A DNA stretch of 64,000 bases from DSOI01 sp041394885 (GTDB lineage Bacteria; Acidobacteriota; Terriglobia; Bryobacterales; Bryobacteraceae): positions 62,001 through 126,000 of the forward strand of contig JAWKHI010000004.1 in NCBI GenBank assembly GCA_041394885.1. The letters are read 5' to 3'. Position numbers and translations under genes: made by a program. Shown piece after piece: positions 33,633-42,314 of this stretch. The notes under the pieces were generated by a model. It saw only the letters and a list, made by a program, of their open reading frames with translations. It made no database searches and had not been told where the DNA came from. Numbering within the stretch: the first letter of the stretch is position 1; each line of letters opens with the position of its first letter.

Positions 33633-36600
33633 TAAAAGAACTTGATCCCCAACTGGATCTGCCGCGGATACCCGTTCTGCGTGGACGCCTGGCTCGGGAA
33701 CATCGTCCCGAAGTTGGGCGAGTTCGGATTGGTATTGAAGCTTTCGTTGCGGCCGAAGAAGAAGTAGTTGGTCGCGTTGAACGCTTCGATGCGGAACTGC
33801 ATCCGGATCCGTTCGGTGATCTGGGTCATCTTCGAAAGCGACATGTCCATGTTGAACAATGTCTGTTTGCGGATCTGACCGCTCCGGAACGGGGTCTGAC
33901 GGGGCGCGTAATCGGCGGTCATCAGCCACGCGTAGGTGGACGGATCGGTTCCGCACCCACGAGCCACGCTGAACGATTGCGGCACAACGCGGCCGTCGTT
34001 GAACTGCCGCAGCACGCACGGATTGTAGGCCTTGATCTGGTGCTGCTTCCAGTCGATGTTGCCGGTCCAGTCGCCGCCCACCGTGCGCGGATCCTTCAAC
34101 TGCACCACGTTGCTCGGCAGGTTGGTGGGCTCACCGGATCCGATCTGCGTGTAGGTGCTGAACTGCCATCCCGAGATGAGCTTGTTCACAAACCCGGACG
34201 CGTTCGACGCCAGCCCGCGTCCCTGGCCGAACGGCAGTTCGTACACCGTATTGAATTTGATGAAGTGCGGACGGTCCAGAAAGTACAGTCCCTGCTGCAT
34301 CACGCTTGCGTAGGGATCGTTATAGCCTTCCCGTTCCACCATCTTGCTCAAGGTGTAGTTGGCCAGCAGCGTCAGATTGCGCCCCATCCGCACGTTGTAG
34401 TTGATCTGCATCGAGTTGTACCAGATGTTGGATTCGCCGCGGCCCCATTCCTGCAAGTTGCCCGTGAACTGCGGGAAGGGGCGATTGATTTGGAACCGGC
34501 TGACGTTCGCCGCCGTGAACAGACCCGTGCCGCGGAATGCCTCAATGCCTCGGAACGGATTGGGCACCTGCTGGTTGCAGAACCCGGGGCTGCCGCCTTC
34601 AAGCAGGTTGCACTGCCGGCGGAAGTCGAGCGACGGAATGTTGAAGTCGCGCCGGGTATTGGCGTTGCGCGTCCGGCTGCCGACGAAGGAAATGTCGAGA
34701 GTGGACGCGTTGCTCACCTGGTATTGATACCCGAAGGAAAACTGGTGCACATACGGCGTCCGCATCCCCGGGTTGTACCAGTTGAAGTTGCGCCCCACGA
34801 AGGTGAGCGGACCCTGGCTGGACCCGATCGGCTGCGCAATGCCCGATGGATACGGGTTCCCGAGCAGGTTGGGCTGCAGCGTTCGCCCGCCGTCGAGCGT
34901 GTTCACCAGCGGTGTATTGGTGGAGAATCCGGTGGTCTGCAGAAAATCGTTGGTCGGATTCATGCTATACAAGCCGTACCCACCGCGCATCACCAGCTTG
35001 TCGGTAAGCGCGTAGGCGGCGCCGATGCGCGGCTGCCAGTTGTTGAGGTCCTTGTCGCCGACGATGCCGGGATTGCCTCCCACACCGGCGAATTCAAGCC
35101 CGCCGGAGAGGTTGCGCAATTCGGGGTAGCGGGTGAGCATCGCGGCCGGAATCTGCTGCGCCAGCGGCGACGCCACAGTGGCGTTGAACCCGCGATTGAT
35201 CCGGTTGTACTTTTCATCCGGCGCCAGATTCAAGTCCCACCGCAGACCGAGGTTGAGCGTCAGCTTGCGCGACACCTTCCAGTCATCCTGGAAGTACGGG
35301 GCGAAATACCATTGGCGGAAGAACGGAAACAGCGGATAGTTCGAGGAACCGGCCACTCCGCCCAAAAGGAACGATGCATAGCCGTCGCCGGCGTTCGGCC
35401 GCGCCTGGTTCCACAAGTCCTGCGTCCAACGCGTCTCTCCGGTGAAGGCGAGGATGTTGCCGGTGTTCTGCTGGATGAAGTGCATCCGGCGCAGGTCCAC
35501 GCCGAACTTCATCGTGTGCGCCCCGGCGATCTTGGTCACGTTGCCGGCCAGGTTGTAGCTGTTGGTGATGTTGATCGACTGGCTGCGCCCGAGCGTCGAG
35601 TAGCCGTTGAAGGCCCAGGTGCCGAAATACACCGGGCTCGGCAGACTGCCGATGAGGGAGGCCGGCAGCCCGAGCTTGGTGAGATCGAAGTTCTCGTTGC
35701 CGCGTCCGAAGCCTTTTTCGGTGAAGCGGTTGTTCGAGGCGCGCAGGTTCACCACAGTCGTCGGCGACGCCGTCCACACCCAGTCCAGCACGTAGGCGTC
35801 GTTGATGCGCTGGAACGGCTGTTGGCCGCTCATCGCCGGCCCTTCGCAAACGCCGTTGGTGCAGCGGTCCTCGGTCCGGTCATTGGAGGCGTGGCGGAAA
35901 TAGGTCCGATGGTTATCTCCCACGTTGAAGTCGAACTTCAGGATCAGGTTGTAGAAGTCGTCAGTGGCCGGGTACTCCGGATTCAACAGGTTTTGCGTGG
36001 AGTAGCGCACACCGCCGGTCGATGCGTTGGGCAGCGGCATGAACTGCGTGACCGCGCGCGCCACCGGATCGATGCGGCTCGCCGGAATCATGTTGCCCGG
36101 GAATTGAGAGCGGATCGGATCGCCATTGGCCGCCGTGCTGGTGGCGATCGGGTCAAAGATGTTGATCTGCTGTCCGGTGGCCGTGCGCAGTTTGCTGAAA
36201 TCGCCGTTGCGCATCTCGGCTTCCGGATACGAGTTGCGCAGAAACTGCGGCCAAAGTTCGTAGTAGCCTTCGTAGCTGCCGAGGTAGAAACCCTTGATCT
36301 TGCCGTCCTTGGAAACAAGGCCCGGGATGGTGAGCGGACCGTCGAACTGGAACCCGTACTGATCCAGCCGGTGGCCCGGACGCTCAGCGCCCACCGCCTT
36401 GTTCTGGAACGTATTGGCATCCAGGAATTTCCGCCGGAGAAACTCCCAGCCGGTGATGTGATGCTGATTGGTGCCGCTTTTCAGCACCACGTTGAACACG
36501 CCGCCGCCCGTCTTGCCGTACTGCGCGTCGTAACTGTTCTGCTGGACGCTGAATTCCTGCACCGCGTCCACGATCGGCACATACGCGATATTGTTGTTGC

Positions 36601-37204
36601 CGAGTTGTGCGTTGTTCGGCGCGCCGTCGAGGAAAAACTCATTGTTCGATTGACGCCCCCCGTTCACCGACCACTGCGCGATCGCGCCGTTGTCGAACGG
36701 GCGCTGCCAGATCGCTGCTCCGCGGAAGGTGACGCCGCTCATCATCGCGCCCAACATGAACGGATTGCGCGAGTTCAGCGGAAGTTCGGAAACCTGCTTG
36801 GTGTTGATCACCGCCACGCGCGACGCCGTCTGGGTCTCGAGCAGCGCGGATTCGGCGGTCACCGTTACGGACTCAGACAGCGCGCCCACCTCGAGCGCGA
36901 CATCGATACCGGCAATCTGGCCCACCTGCAGCGTGATGTTCTCACGCGTGTATGTCTTGAATCCGTTTGCCGTCACGGTCAATGTAAACGCGCCCGGACG
37001 CAGAAACGGAATACTATAGGTGCCGCCCGCGTCGGTTTCCGCCGACGAGGTCTCGTTGTTGGCGGTGTTCACCGCTTGGACGCGCGCGCCGGGCACGGCC
37101 GAGCCGCTACCATCGAGCACGCGGCCCGATATGGTTGCGCGGAACTCCTGGCTCCACACAGCCGTGGACAGAACGCAGAGAAGAAACAGACGCTGAAGCT
37201 TCAT
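33629..37204 (-). CDS. Oar-like TonB-dependent receptor, paralogue 1
   Basis: This 1,191-residue outer-membrane protein has a signal peptide (MKLQRLFLLCVLSTAVWS), a carboxypeptidase-regulatory-like domain (about 20-105: ISGRVLDGSGSAVPGARVQA), a plug (VNTKQ-like INTKQVSELPLNSRNPFMLG; NGGRQSNNEFFLDGAPNN) and a long beta-barrel ending GIKFFY, a typical aromatic outer-membrane C-terminus. GGAGG precedes the ATG by nine bases and a good promoter lies at 37237-37265. The family imports or binds large molecules with TonB energy; the ligand is unknown. It is the most divergent of the three paralogues here. Confidence 0.92.
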   Translation of the reverse strand: MKLQRLFLLCVLSTAVWSQEFRATISGRVLDGSGSAVPGARVQAVNTANNETSSAETDAGGTYSIPFLRPGAFTLTVTANGFKTYTRENITLQVGQIAGIDVALEVGALSESVTVTAESALLETQTASRVAVINTKQVSELPLNSRNPFMLGAMMSGVTFRGAAIWQRPFDNGAIAQWSVNGGRQSNNEFFLDGAPNNAQLGNNNIAYVPIVDAVQEFSVQQNSYDAQYGKTGGGVFNVVLKSGTNQHHITGWEFLRRKFLDANTFQNKAVGAERPGHRLDQYGFQFDGPLTIPGLVSKDGKIKGFYLGSYEGYYELWPQFLRNSYPEAEMRNGDFSKLRTATGQQINIFDPIATSTAANGDPIRSQFPGNMIPASRIDPVARAVTQFMPLPNASTGGVRYSTQNLLNPEYPATDDFYNLILKFDFNVGDNHRTYFRHASNDRTEDRCTNGVCEGPAMSGQQPFQRINDAYVLDWVWTASPTTVVNLRASNNRFTEKGFGRGNENFDLTKLGLPASLIGSLPSPVYFGTWAFNGYSTLGRSQSINITNSYNLAGNVTKIAGAHTMKFGVDLRRMHFIQQNTGNILAFTGETRWTQDLWNQARPNAGDGYASFLLGGVAGSSNYPLFPFFRQWYFAPYFQDDWKVSRKLTLNLGLRWDLNLAPDEKYNRINRGFNATVASPLAQQIPAAMLTRYPELRNLSGGLEFAGVGGNPGIVGDKDLNNWQPRIGAAYALTDKLVMRGGYGLYSMNPTNDFLQTTGFSTNTPLVNTLDGGRTLQPNLLGNPYPSGIAQPIGSSQGPLTFVGRNFNWYNPGMRTPYVHQFSFGYQYQVSNASTLDISFVGSRTRNANTRRDFNIPSLDFRRQCNLLEGGSPGFCNQQVPNPFRGIEAFRGTGLFTAANVSRFQINRPFPQFTGNLQEWGRGESNIWYNSMQINYNVRMGRNLTLLANYTLSKMVEREGYNDPYASVMQQGLYFLDRPHFIKFNTVYELPFGQGRGLASNASGFVNKLISGWQFSTYTQIGSGEPTNLPSNVVQLKDPRTVGGDWTGNIDWKQHQIKAYNPCVLRQFNDGRVVPQSFSVARGCGTDPSTYAWLMTADYAPRQTPFRSGQIRKQTLFNMDMSLSKMTQITERIRMQFRIEAFNATNYFFFGRNESFNTNPNSPNFGTMFPSQASTQNGYPRQIQLGIKFFY

Positions 37205-37236
37205 GATCGCTAACCTCCAATGGACCCGAAGAATTA

Positions 37237-37265
37237 ACGATACTATGCAAATTAATGTCTGTCAA
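37237..37265 (-). promoter_or_regulatory. Sigma-70 promoter for TonB-receptor paralogue 1
   Basis: The minus strand reads TTGACA, 17 bases, TATCGT in an AT-rich stretch. The predicted start near 37230 gives a 26-base leader with GGAGG. With the terminator at 37291-37328 this makes paralogue 1 its own transcription unit. Confidence 0.55.
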
Positions 37266-37290
37266 TAATCAGAAGGACCGAACCCGTGTC

Positions 37291-37328
37291 CAAAAACACC
37301 ACGCCGCCCCGAACGAATCGGAGCGGCG
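37291..37328 (-). terminator. Rho-independent terminator after TonB-receptor paralogue 2
   Basis: On the minus strand an 11-pair GC-rich stem (one U-G wobble, arms 37318-37328 and 37302-37312) with a five-base loop containing TTCG is followed by a run of five T at 37292-37296. Confidence 0.7.
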
Positions 37329-37358
37329 CAGCGGAATGACAACGATGTCGTTGCGGGG

Positions 37359-40300
37359 CTACCAGTAGGCCTTGATCCCGAGCTGGATCTGACGCGGGAA
37401 CGTGTTCTGGTTCGACACGGTGGAGGGGAACACGGTTCCGAAGTTGGGGTTGTTCGGGTCCGTGTTGAAGTTGTCGCGGCCGAAGTAGTTGTGGTTGAAG
37501 ATGTTAAAGGCTTCCACCCGGAATTGGACGCGCAGACGCTCGGTGATCTGCGTGGTCTTGTTGAGCGAGGCGTCCATGGTGAACGCGTGATGCTTGCGGA
37601 TCTGGCCGGAGCGGGCGGGCGTCGCGCGCGGCGCATAGCTCGGCAGCATCAGCCATGAGTAGGTGGAAGGATCGCTGCCGCAACCGGCGTTCACCGAGTA
37701 GCCTTGCGGAACCACGCGGCCGTCGTTGAACATGCGCAGCACACACGGGCTCCACCCGCGAACCTGATGCGCTTTCCAATCGACATCCTGCACCTTGGGA
37801 TCGCGCAGTTGGATCACGTTGCCGGGGAGATCGTTCGGCTCGCCGCTGGCGTTGGTGTAGAACGTCGTCCACTCCCACCCGGAGATGAGCTTCTTCAGCA
37901 CACCGGTGGATCCGGCGCCGAACTTCTTGCCTTCGCCGAAGGGCAGATCGTAGACGGTGGTGAACTTGAAGAAGTGGGGACGGTCATTGAAGTACAGCCC
38001 CTGGCCCTGCACGTCGGCGTAGGGATCGTTCCATCCCCAGCGCTCCACCGTCTTGCTCAGCGTGTAGTTGGCGTTGATGATCAGGTCCCGGCCCATGCGC
38101 TGGTTGTATCCAACCTGCAGGGAGTTGTACCAGGCCCGCGATCCGTTCTTACCCACGTCGAGCAGGTTGCCGCTGAATTGCGGAAACGGCCGGTTCAGGT
38201 TGAAGCGGCTGATGTTGGCCGCGCTGAAATAGGTGGTGCCTTCGAAGGCCGCCACGCCGCGGAACGGATTGGGAACCTGCGCGTCGCAGAAGGCCGGGGA
38301 GCCGCCCTCCAGAATGTTGCACTGCTTGCGGAAGTCGAGCGACGGAATGTTGAAGTCGCGCTGGTTGTTCAGATCCACGGACCGGCTGCCCACATAGGTC
38401 ACCTCGAGCGTGCTGGTCTGGCTCGTCTGATACTGGAAGCCATACGAGAACTGATGGACTTTCGGCGTAACGAAGTTCTCGTTGAAGAAATTGTTGTTGC
38501 GTCCGGCGAAGGTGAGTGCACCCTGGCTCGCCCCGGGAGGCGTGGCGATTCCGCTCGGGAACGGATTCGTGTACAGGTTCGCAATCGGGGTGCGGCCGCC
38601 GTCGAGCGAATCGACGATCGGTGTGTTAGTGGTGAAACCGGCAAACTGCAGATACGCGTTCGACGGATTCAGGTAATACAGGCCGTACCCGCCGCGCATG
38701 ATCAGCTTTTCCGAGATCTGATAGGCGGCGCCGACGCGCGGCTGGAAGTTGTTCATGTCGCGCTTGGAAGCGAGTGTGGACTGCCCGTCGACGCCCGCGA
38801 ACCGGAATCCGCCGCGCAGATTCGACAGACCCGGCAACTGGGCTAGCGGCGTCGCTTGCGTTGGATCGAAGCCCCGATTCATCCGGTTGTACTTTTCATC
38901 GGGAGGACCGTTGTAGTCCCAGCGGAAGCCGAGGTTCATCGTGAGCCGGCGCGACACCTTCCAGTCGTCCTGCAAGTACGGCGCGAAGTACCACCAGCGG
39001 TTGAACGGATACAGCGGATAGTTGGAACTGCCGGTGCTCGGCGTTCCCAACAGGAAGGTGGCATAGCCGTCGCCGGTGGTCGGCTCAGCCTGGTTCCAGA
39101 GGCGCTGCGTCCAGTCGCGGTTGTTGGCGAACTGCAGGATGTTGCCGCTGTTTTGCTGGATGAAGTGCACGCGGCGCAGATCGCCGCCAAGCTTCAAGGT
39201 GTGGCTGCCGAGGATCTTGGTGATGCCTCCCTGCAGGCTGTAGTTGTTGGTGATGTTGATGCTCTGATAGCGGCCGAGCGAACTATAGCCCTGGAAATCC
39301 CAGCGGCCGAAATAAGTGGGGCCAGGAAGTTGCGATATCAGTGACTGCGCAAGGCCGAGAGAAGTGAGATCGAATCCTTCGTTGGCGCGGCCAAATCCCT
39401 TCTCGATGAAGCGGTTGCTGGCGGCGCGCAGGTTCACCACCGTGGTGGGCCCGGCCGTCCACACCCAATCGACGACGTAGGCGTCGTTGATCCGTTGGAA
39501 CGGCTGTTGGCCATCGGTGCCCACTTTGTTGTCGATCCCGTTCACGGCGCGATCCTCGGTCCGGTCATTCGACGCGTGCCGGAAGAAACCGCGATGCCGG
39601 TCTCCGAAATTGAAGTCAAACTTCAGAATCAGGTTGTAGAACTTGTCGTGGTTCACATAGTCCGGCAGGATGTAGTTGTTGGTGGCGTACGCGAAGCCGC
39701 CCGCGGTGGGCGAATTCGGCGTCGGCATGAAAGCCGAAACGGCCTTGGCCACCGGATGGATGCGGCTGGCGGGGATGACGTTGCCGGGAAACGGCGAGCG
39801 CACCGGATTTCCGGAAGCGTCGGTTTGGGCGTTGATCGGATCGTAAATAGTCACTGCCTGCCCGGCCGCGTTGCGCAACTTCGAGAAATCGCCATTCCGC
39901 ATTTCGAGTTCCGGATACGACGTGCGGAGCGGGTTGGGCGTGTTTTCGCGGTAGTTCTCGAAACTGCCTAAAAAGAAACCCTTCGTGCGGGACGTCTTCG
40001 TCAACAGCTTCGGTATATAGAGAGGGCCCTCGAGCTGGAAGCCGTATTGGTCAAGAACGTGATTGGCGCGATCGCCACCCGCGGCGTTCCCCTGGAACGT
40101 GTTCGCGTCCAGAGCCTTGCGCCGGAGGAATTCCCATCCGGTGGCATGGAACTGATTGGTGCCGCTTTTGAGCACCACGTTGAACACGCCGCCGCCGGTC
40201 TTGCCGTACTGCGCGTCGTAGGAATTCATCTGCACGTTGAACTCCTGCACTGCATCGACGATCGGCACATAGGCGATGTTGTTGTTGCCGGCCTGGCCAT

Positions 40301-40892
40301 TGTTGGGCGCGCCGTCGAGCATGAATTCGTTCGTCGATTGGCGTCCGCCATTCACCGACCACTGCGCGATGGCCCCGTTGTCGAACGGCCGCTGCCAGAT
40401 GGCTGCGCCGCGGAAAACCACACCGGGCATCATCGTGCCTAGCATGAAAGGATTGCGCGCGTTCAGGGGGAGCTCAGCCACCTGTTTGGTGTTCACCACG
40501 CCGGCTCGCGACGCCGTTTGCGTTTCGAGCAGCGCCGCCTCGGCGGTCACGTTGATCGATTCGGTAATCGCGCCCACCTCGAGCGTGACGTCGATACCGG
40601 CGATCTGGCCCACCTGGAGAGTGATGTTTTCGCGGTTGAACTGCTTGAAGCCTTCGCCCGTTACCGTTAGCCGGTAGACCCCGGGACGCAGGAATGGAAT
40701 TGAATAAGTCCCCGAGCCATCCGTGGTGGCGTTTGACGTTTCATTGGTGGCGCCATTCACCACCTGGATCTTCGCGTTGGGAACGCCCGCGCCGCTCGAG
40801 TCATTCACGTGGCCCGAAATCGTCGCGCGGAACTCCTGCGCAAACGCGGCGGAGAGCAGGCACACTAAGCCTGTCAGCAGTCTGTTTTTCAC
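37359..40892 (-). CDS. Oar-like TonB-dependent receptor, paralogue 2
   Basis: This 1,177-residue protein starts at GTG 40892 (VKNRLLTGLVCLLSAAFAQ), seven bases after GAGG; a longer frame from TTG 40934 has no support. The layout is as in paralogue 1: regulatory-like domain (ISGHVNDSSGAGVPNAKIQV), plug (NGGRQSTNEFMLDGAPNN; YDAQYGKTGGGVFNVVLKSG) and barrel ending GIKAYW. It is very close to paralogue 3 over long blocks (for example ASNDRTEDRAVNGIDNKVGT). It should sit in the outer membrane. It has its own promoter, repeats in the leader and a terminator. Confidence 0.92.
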   Translation of the reverse strand: MKNRLLTGLVCLLSAAFAQEFRATISGHVNDSSGAGVPNAKIQVVNGATNETSNATTDGSGTYSIPFLRPGVYRLTVTGEGFKQFNRENITLQVGQIAGIDVTLEVGAITESINVTAEAALLETQTASRAGVVNTKQVAELPLNARNPFMLGTMMPGVVFRGAAIWQRPFDNGAIAQWSVNGGRQSTNEFMLDGAPNNGQAGNNNIAYVPIVDAVQEFNVQMNSYDAQYGKTGGGVFNVVLKSGTNQFHATGWEFLRRKALDANTFQGNAAGGDRANHVLDQYGFQLEGPLYIPKLLTKTSRTKGFFLGSFENYRENTPNPLRTSYPELEMRNGDFSKLRNAAGQAVTIYDPINAQTDASGNPVRSPFPGNVIPASRIHPVAKAVSAFMPTPNSPTAGGFAYATNNYILPDYVNHDKFYNLILKFDFNFGDRHRGFFRHASNDRTEDRAVNGIDNKVGTDGQQPFQRINDAYVVDWVWTAGPTTVVNLRAASNRFIEKGFGRANEGFDLTSLGLAQSLISQLPGPTYFGRWDFQGYSSLGRYQSINITNNYSLQGGITKILGSHTLKLGGDLRRVHFIQQNSGNILQFANNRDWTQRLWNQAEPTTGDGYATFLLGTPSTGSSNYPLYPFNRWWYFAPYLQDDWKVSRRLTMNLGFRWDYNGPPDEKYNRMNRGFDPTQATPLAQLPGLSNLRGGFRFAGVDGQSTLASKRDMNNFQPRVGAAYQISEKLIMRGGYGLYYLNPSNAYLQFAGFTTNTPIVDSLDGGRTPIANLYTNPFPSGIATPPGASQGALTFAGRNNNFFNENFVTPKVHQFSYGFQYQTSQTSTLEVTYVGSRSVDLNNQRDFNIPSLDFRKQCNILEGGSPAFCDAQVPNPFRGVAAFEGTTYFSAANISRFNLNRPFPQFSGNLLDVGKNGSRAWYNSLQVGYNQRMGRDLIINANYTLSKTVERWGWNDPYADVQGQGLYFNDRPHFFKFTTVYDLPFGEGKKFGAGSTGVLKKLISGWEWTTFYTNASGEPNDLPGNVIQLRDPKVQDVDWKAHQVRGWSPCVLRMFNDGRVVPQGYSVNAGCGSDPSTYSWLMLPSYAPRATPARSGQIRKHHAFTMDASLNKTTQITERLRVQFRVEAFNIFNHNYFGRDNFNTDPNNPNFGTVFPSTVSNQNTFPRQIQLGIKAYW

Positions 40893-40902
40893 GTTAACCT
40901 CA

Positions 40903-40935
40903 CCCGAAGCAAAAGTTACAGACCCCCGAAGCAAA
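40903..40935. repeat. Direct repeat in leader of TonB-receptor paralogue 2
   Basis: The 11-mer cccgaagcaaa occurs at 40903-40913 and 40925-40935, spaced 22 bases (two helical turns), between the promoter and the GTG start. The second copy also forms a short ccccc/ggggg hairpin. It could be an operator or a leader element. Confidence 0.4.
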
Positions 40936-40951
40936 GGGGGGATCGGTTAAG

Positions 40952-40980
40952 AGATTAACATGCTGCGCAGGGGTCTACAA
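40952..40980 (-). promoter_or_regulatory. Candidate promoter for TonB-receptor paralogue 2
   Basis: The minus strand reads TTGTAG, 17 bases, TAATCT, with a TG one base before the -10 box (extended -10). The predicted start is near 40945, leaving a leader of about 53 bases that carries the direct repeat. Confidence 0.4.
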
Positions 40981-41025
40981 GATCCCTTAAGATTAAAGTC
41001 GCTCAATACAATGGGCCGTACGCCC

Positions 41026-42186
41026 TTACGCCGGTAGCGGCTGGGGTTGCCCGGCGCCTGCCGGTTGCGAAAACGCCTTCTCCGGCCAACTCTGCACGGC
41101 CAGAAGGAGAGCCCCGAGACCCACGGCCGTCACAACCAACCGGGCCAGCCAGCCGAGGAAAGGTATGGCGATCGCAATCGCGACAACCACGAGCCCGACT
41201 GCCAGCCGGACCATGGGCGAGGCGCCCGGCGCCAGACGTCCCCCGATCCAGAACGCGACGACCAACTTCGCCAGGTAGACGGCCACCCCGAACAGCGCAC
41301 CGCCAATCAGCGCGGCCGGCAGGCCGATCAGCGACAGGGCCAGGATCAGCAAGAGGAAGGGAGTAAGGAACAAAATGGCGAATCCCAACCCGGCGCTCGG
41401 AATCCCGTTTTCGACGCCCTCGGCGGCGCGATCCACAAAGCGCGGCGCCGCCCGGTACAGAATCCATCCCACCAGAAGCGCCGCACCGAACCAAGCCAGT
41501 TCCCAAAGCACACGTGCGAAGGCGCCGGCCCCGTAGTCCCGGCGCGCGGTATCGGCCTCCTCCTCCGCGATCAGGATGCGGTCCACCTTGCCGCCCACCG
41601 TGGCGGCCTCGGCGCCGCGAACGTCATTCCCGTCTCGGACGCGCGCCACCACATTGCCTGTGATGGCCGCCCCCGGGTCGACATCGAGCGTGCCGCCGTA
41701 AAAATCGACGTCACGGCCCACGCTACCGCCCACCCGTCCCGTTTGGGCAAACAGCCGGATCCCTCGCGTCACAACCGCTTCGCTGGTCACCGATGAGCCA
41801 AATGCCACAAGGTCGCCATGGATCCGAGCGTTTTTCTCCACCCGGACGTCCTGGCCGCCAGAGACGACATTGCGCCCCACCTCGCCCCGCAGCGTGACCG
41901 TTTGGGCCATTCCGGCGAGGCTTCCGTCCACCCCGCCATCCACATCGAGGGTCTGGGCGAAGGCGATGAGGTTTCCGTGGATCTGCCCAATGATCTCGAC
42001 GCGGCGCGCGGCCGCGAGCACATCGCCGTGGATACTGCCCTCGATACGAATCGCCTCGGCCGATGCCACCAGGCTATCGTCGAGAACTTCCCCGGCGCCG
42101 ATGACGAGTGTGGCCTCACTGGTCCGGACGGTGACTGCGGGCAACGGGACCGCCAGCAGCAGGGCAAGCAGGAGAGAACGTTTCAT
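41026..42186 (-). CDS. Membrane protein with bactofilin-like beta-helical repeats
   Basis: This 386-residue protein starts at ATG 42186 (MKRSLLLALLLAVPLPAVTV, signal peptide). Residues of about 30-200 are short beta-strand repeats of the polymer-forming (bactofilin-like) kind: IRIEGSIHGDVLAAARRVEI, IHGNLIAFAQTLDVDG, ARIHGDLVAFGSSV. The C-terminal half has four or five membrane helices (LAWFGAALLVGWILYRAAPR, LFLTPFLLLILALSLIGLPA). An exported repeat domain joined to a membrane domain differs from classical cytoplasmic bactofilins. It lies between TonB-receptor paralogues 2 and 3 on the same strand. The function is unknown, perhaps envelope organisation. Confidence 0.7.
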   Translation of the reverse strand: MKRSLLLALLLAVPLPAVTVRTSEATLVIGAGEVLDDSLVASAEAIRIEGSIHGDVLAAARRVEIIGQIHGNLIAFAQTLDVDGGVDGSLAGMAQTVTLRGEVGRNVVSGGQDVRVEKNARIHGDLVAFGSSVTSEAVVTRGIRLFAQTGRVGGSVGRDVDFYGGTLDVDPGAAITGNVVARVRDGNDVRGAEAATVGGKVDRILIAEEEADTARRDYGAGAFARVLWELAWFGAALLVGWILYRAAPRFVDRAAEGVENGIPSAGLGFAILFLTPFLLLILALSLIGLPAALIGGALFGVAVYLAKLVVAFWIGGRLAPGASPMVRLAVGLVVVAIAIAIPFLGWLARLVVTAVGLGALLLAVQSWPEKAFSQPAGAGQPQPLPA

Positions 42187-42251
42187 CGCGGGCCTCCTCT
42201 CCTCTCCCATTGCAGCCGGACTACCAAAAGCAGCCGCAGTGGCACCAACGC

Positions 42252-42290
42252 AAAACCGGCGGCCAAGGGATTGCCCCCTGGCCGCCGGTT
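42252..42290 (-). terminator. Rho-independent terminator after TonB-receptor paralogue 3
   Basis: A perfect 12-base inverted repeat (42254-42265 and 42279-42290, AACCGGCGGCCA) with a 13-base loop is followed on the minus strand by TTTT. It separates paralogue 3 from the bactofilin-like gene. Confidence 0.75.
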
Positions 42291-42314
42291 GGCGAACGAA
42301 GCCGCCGTTTCGAG

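Noticed and set aside
33977..37213. A 1,078-codon open frame antisense to TonB-receptor paralogue 1
   Set aside because: It has no domain or signal peptide, is rich in His, Arg and Gly as expected of antisense GC-rich frames, and the sense strand is clearly a TonB receptor.
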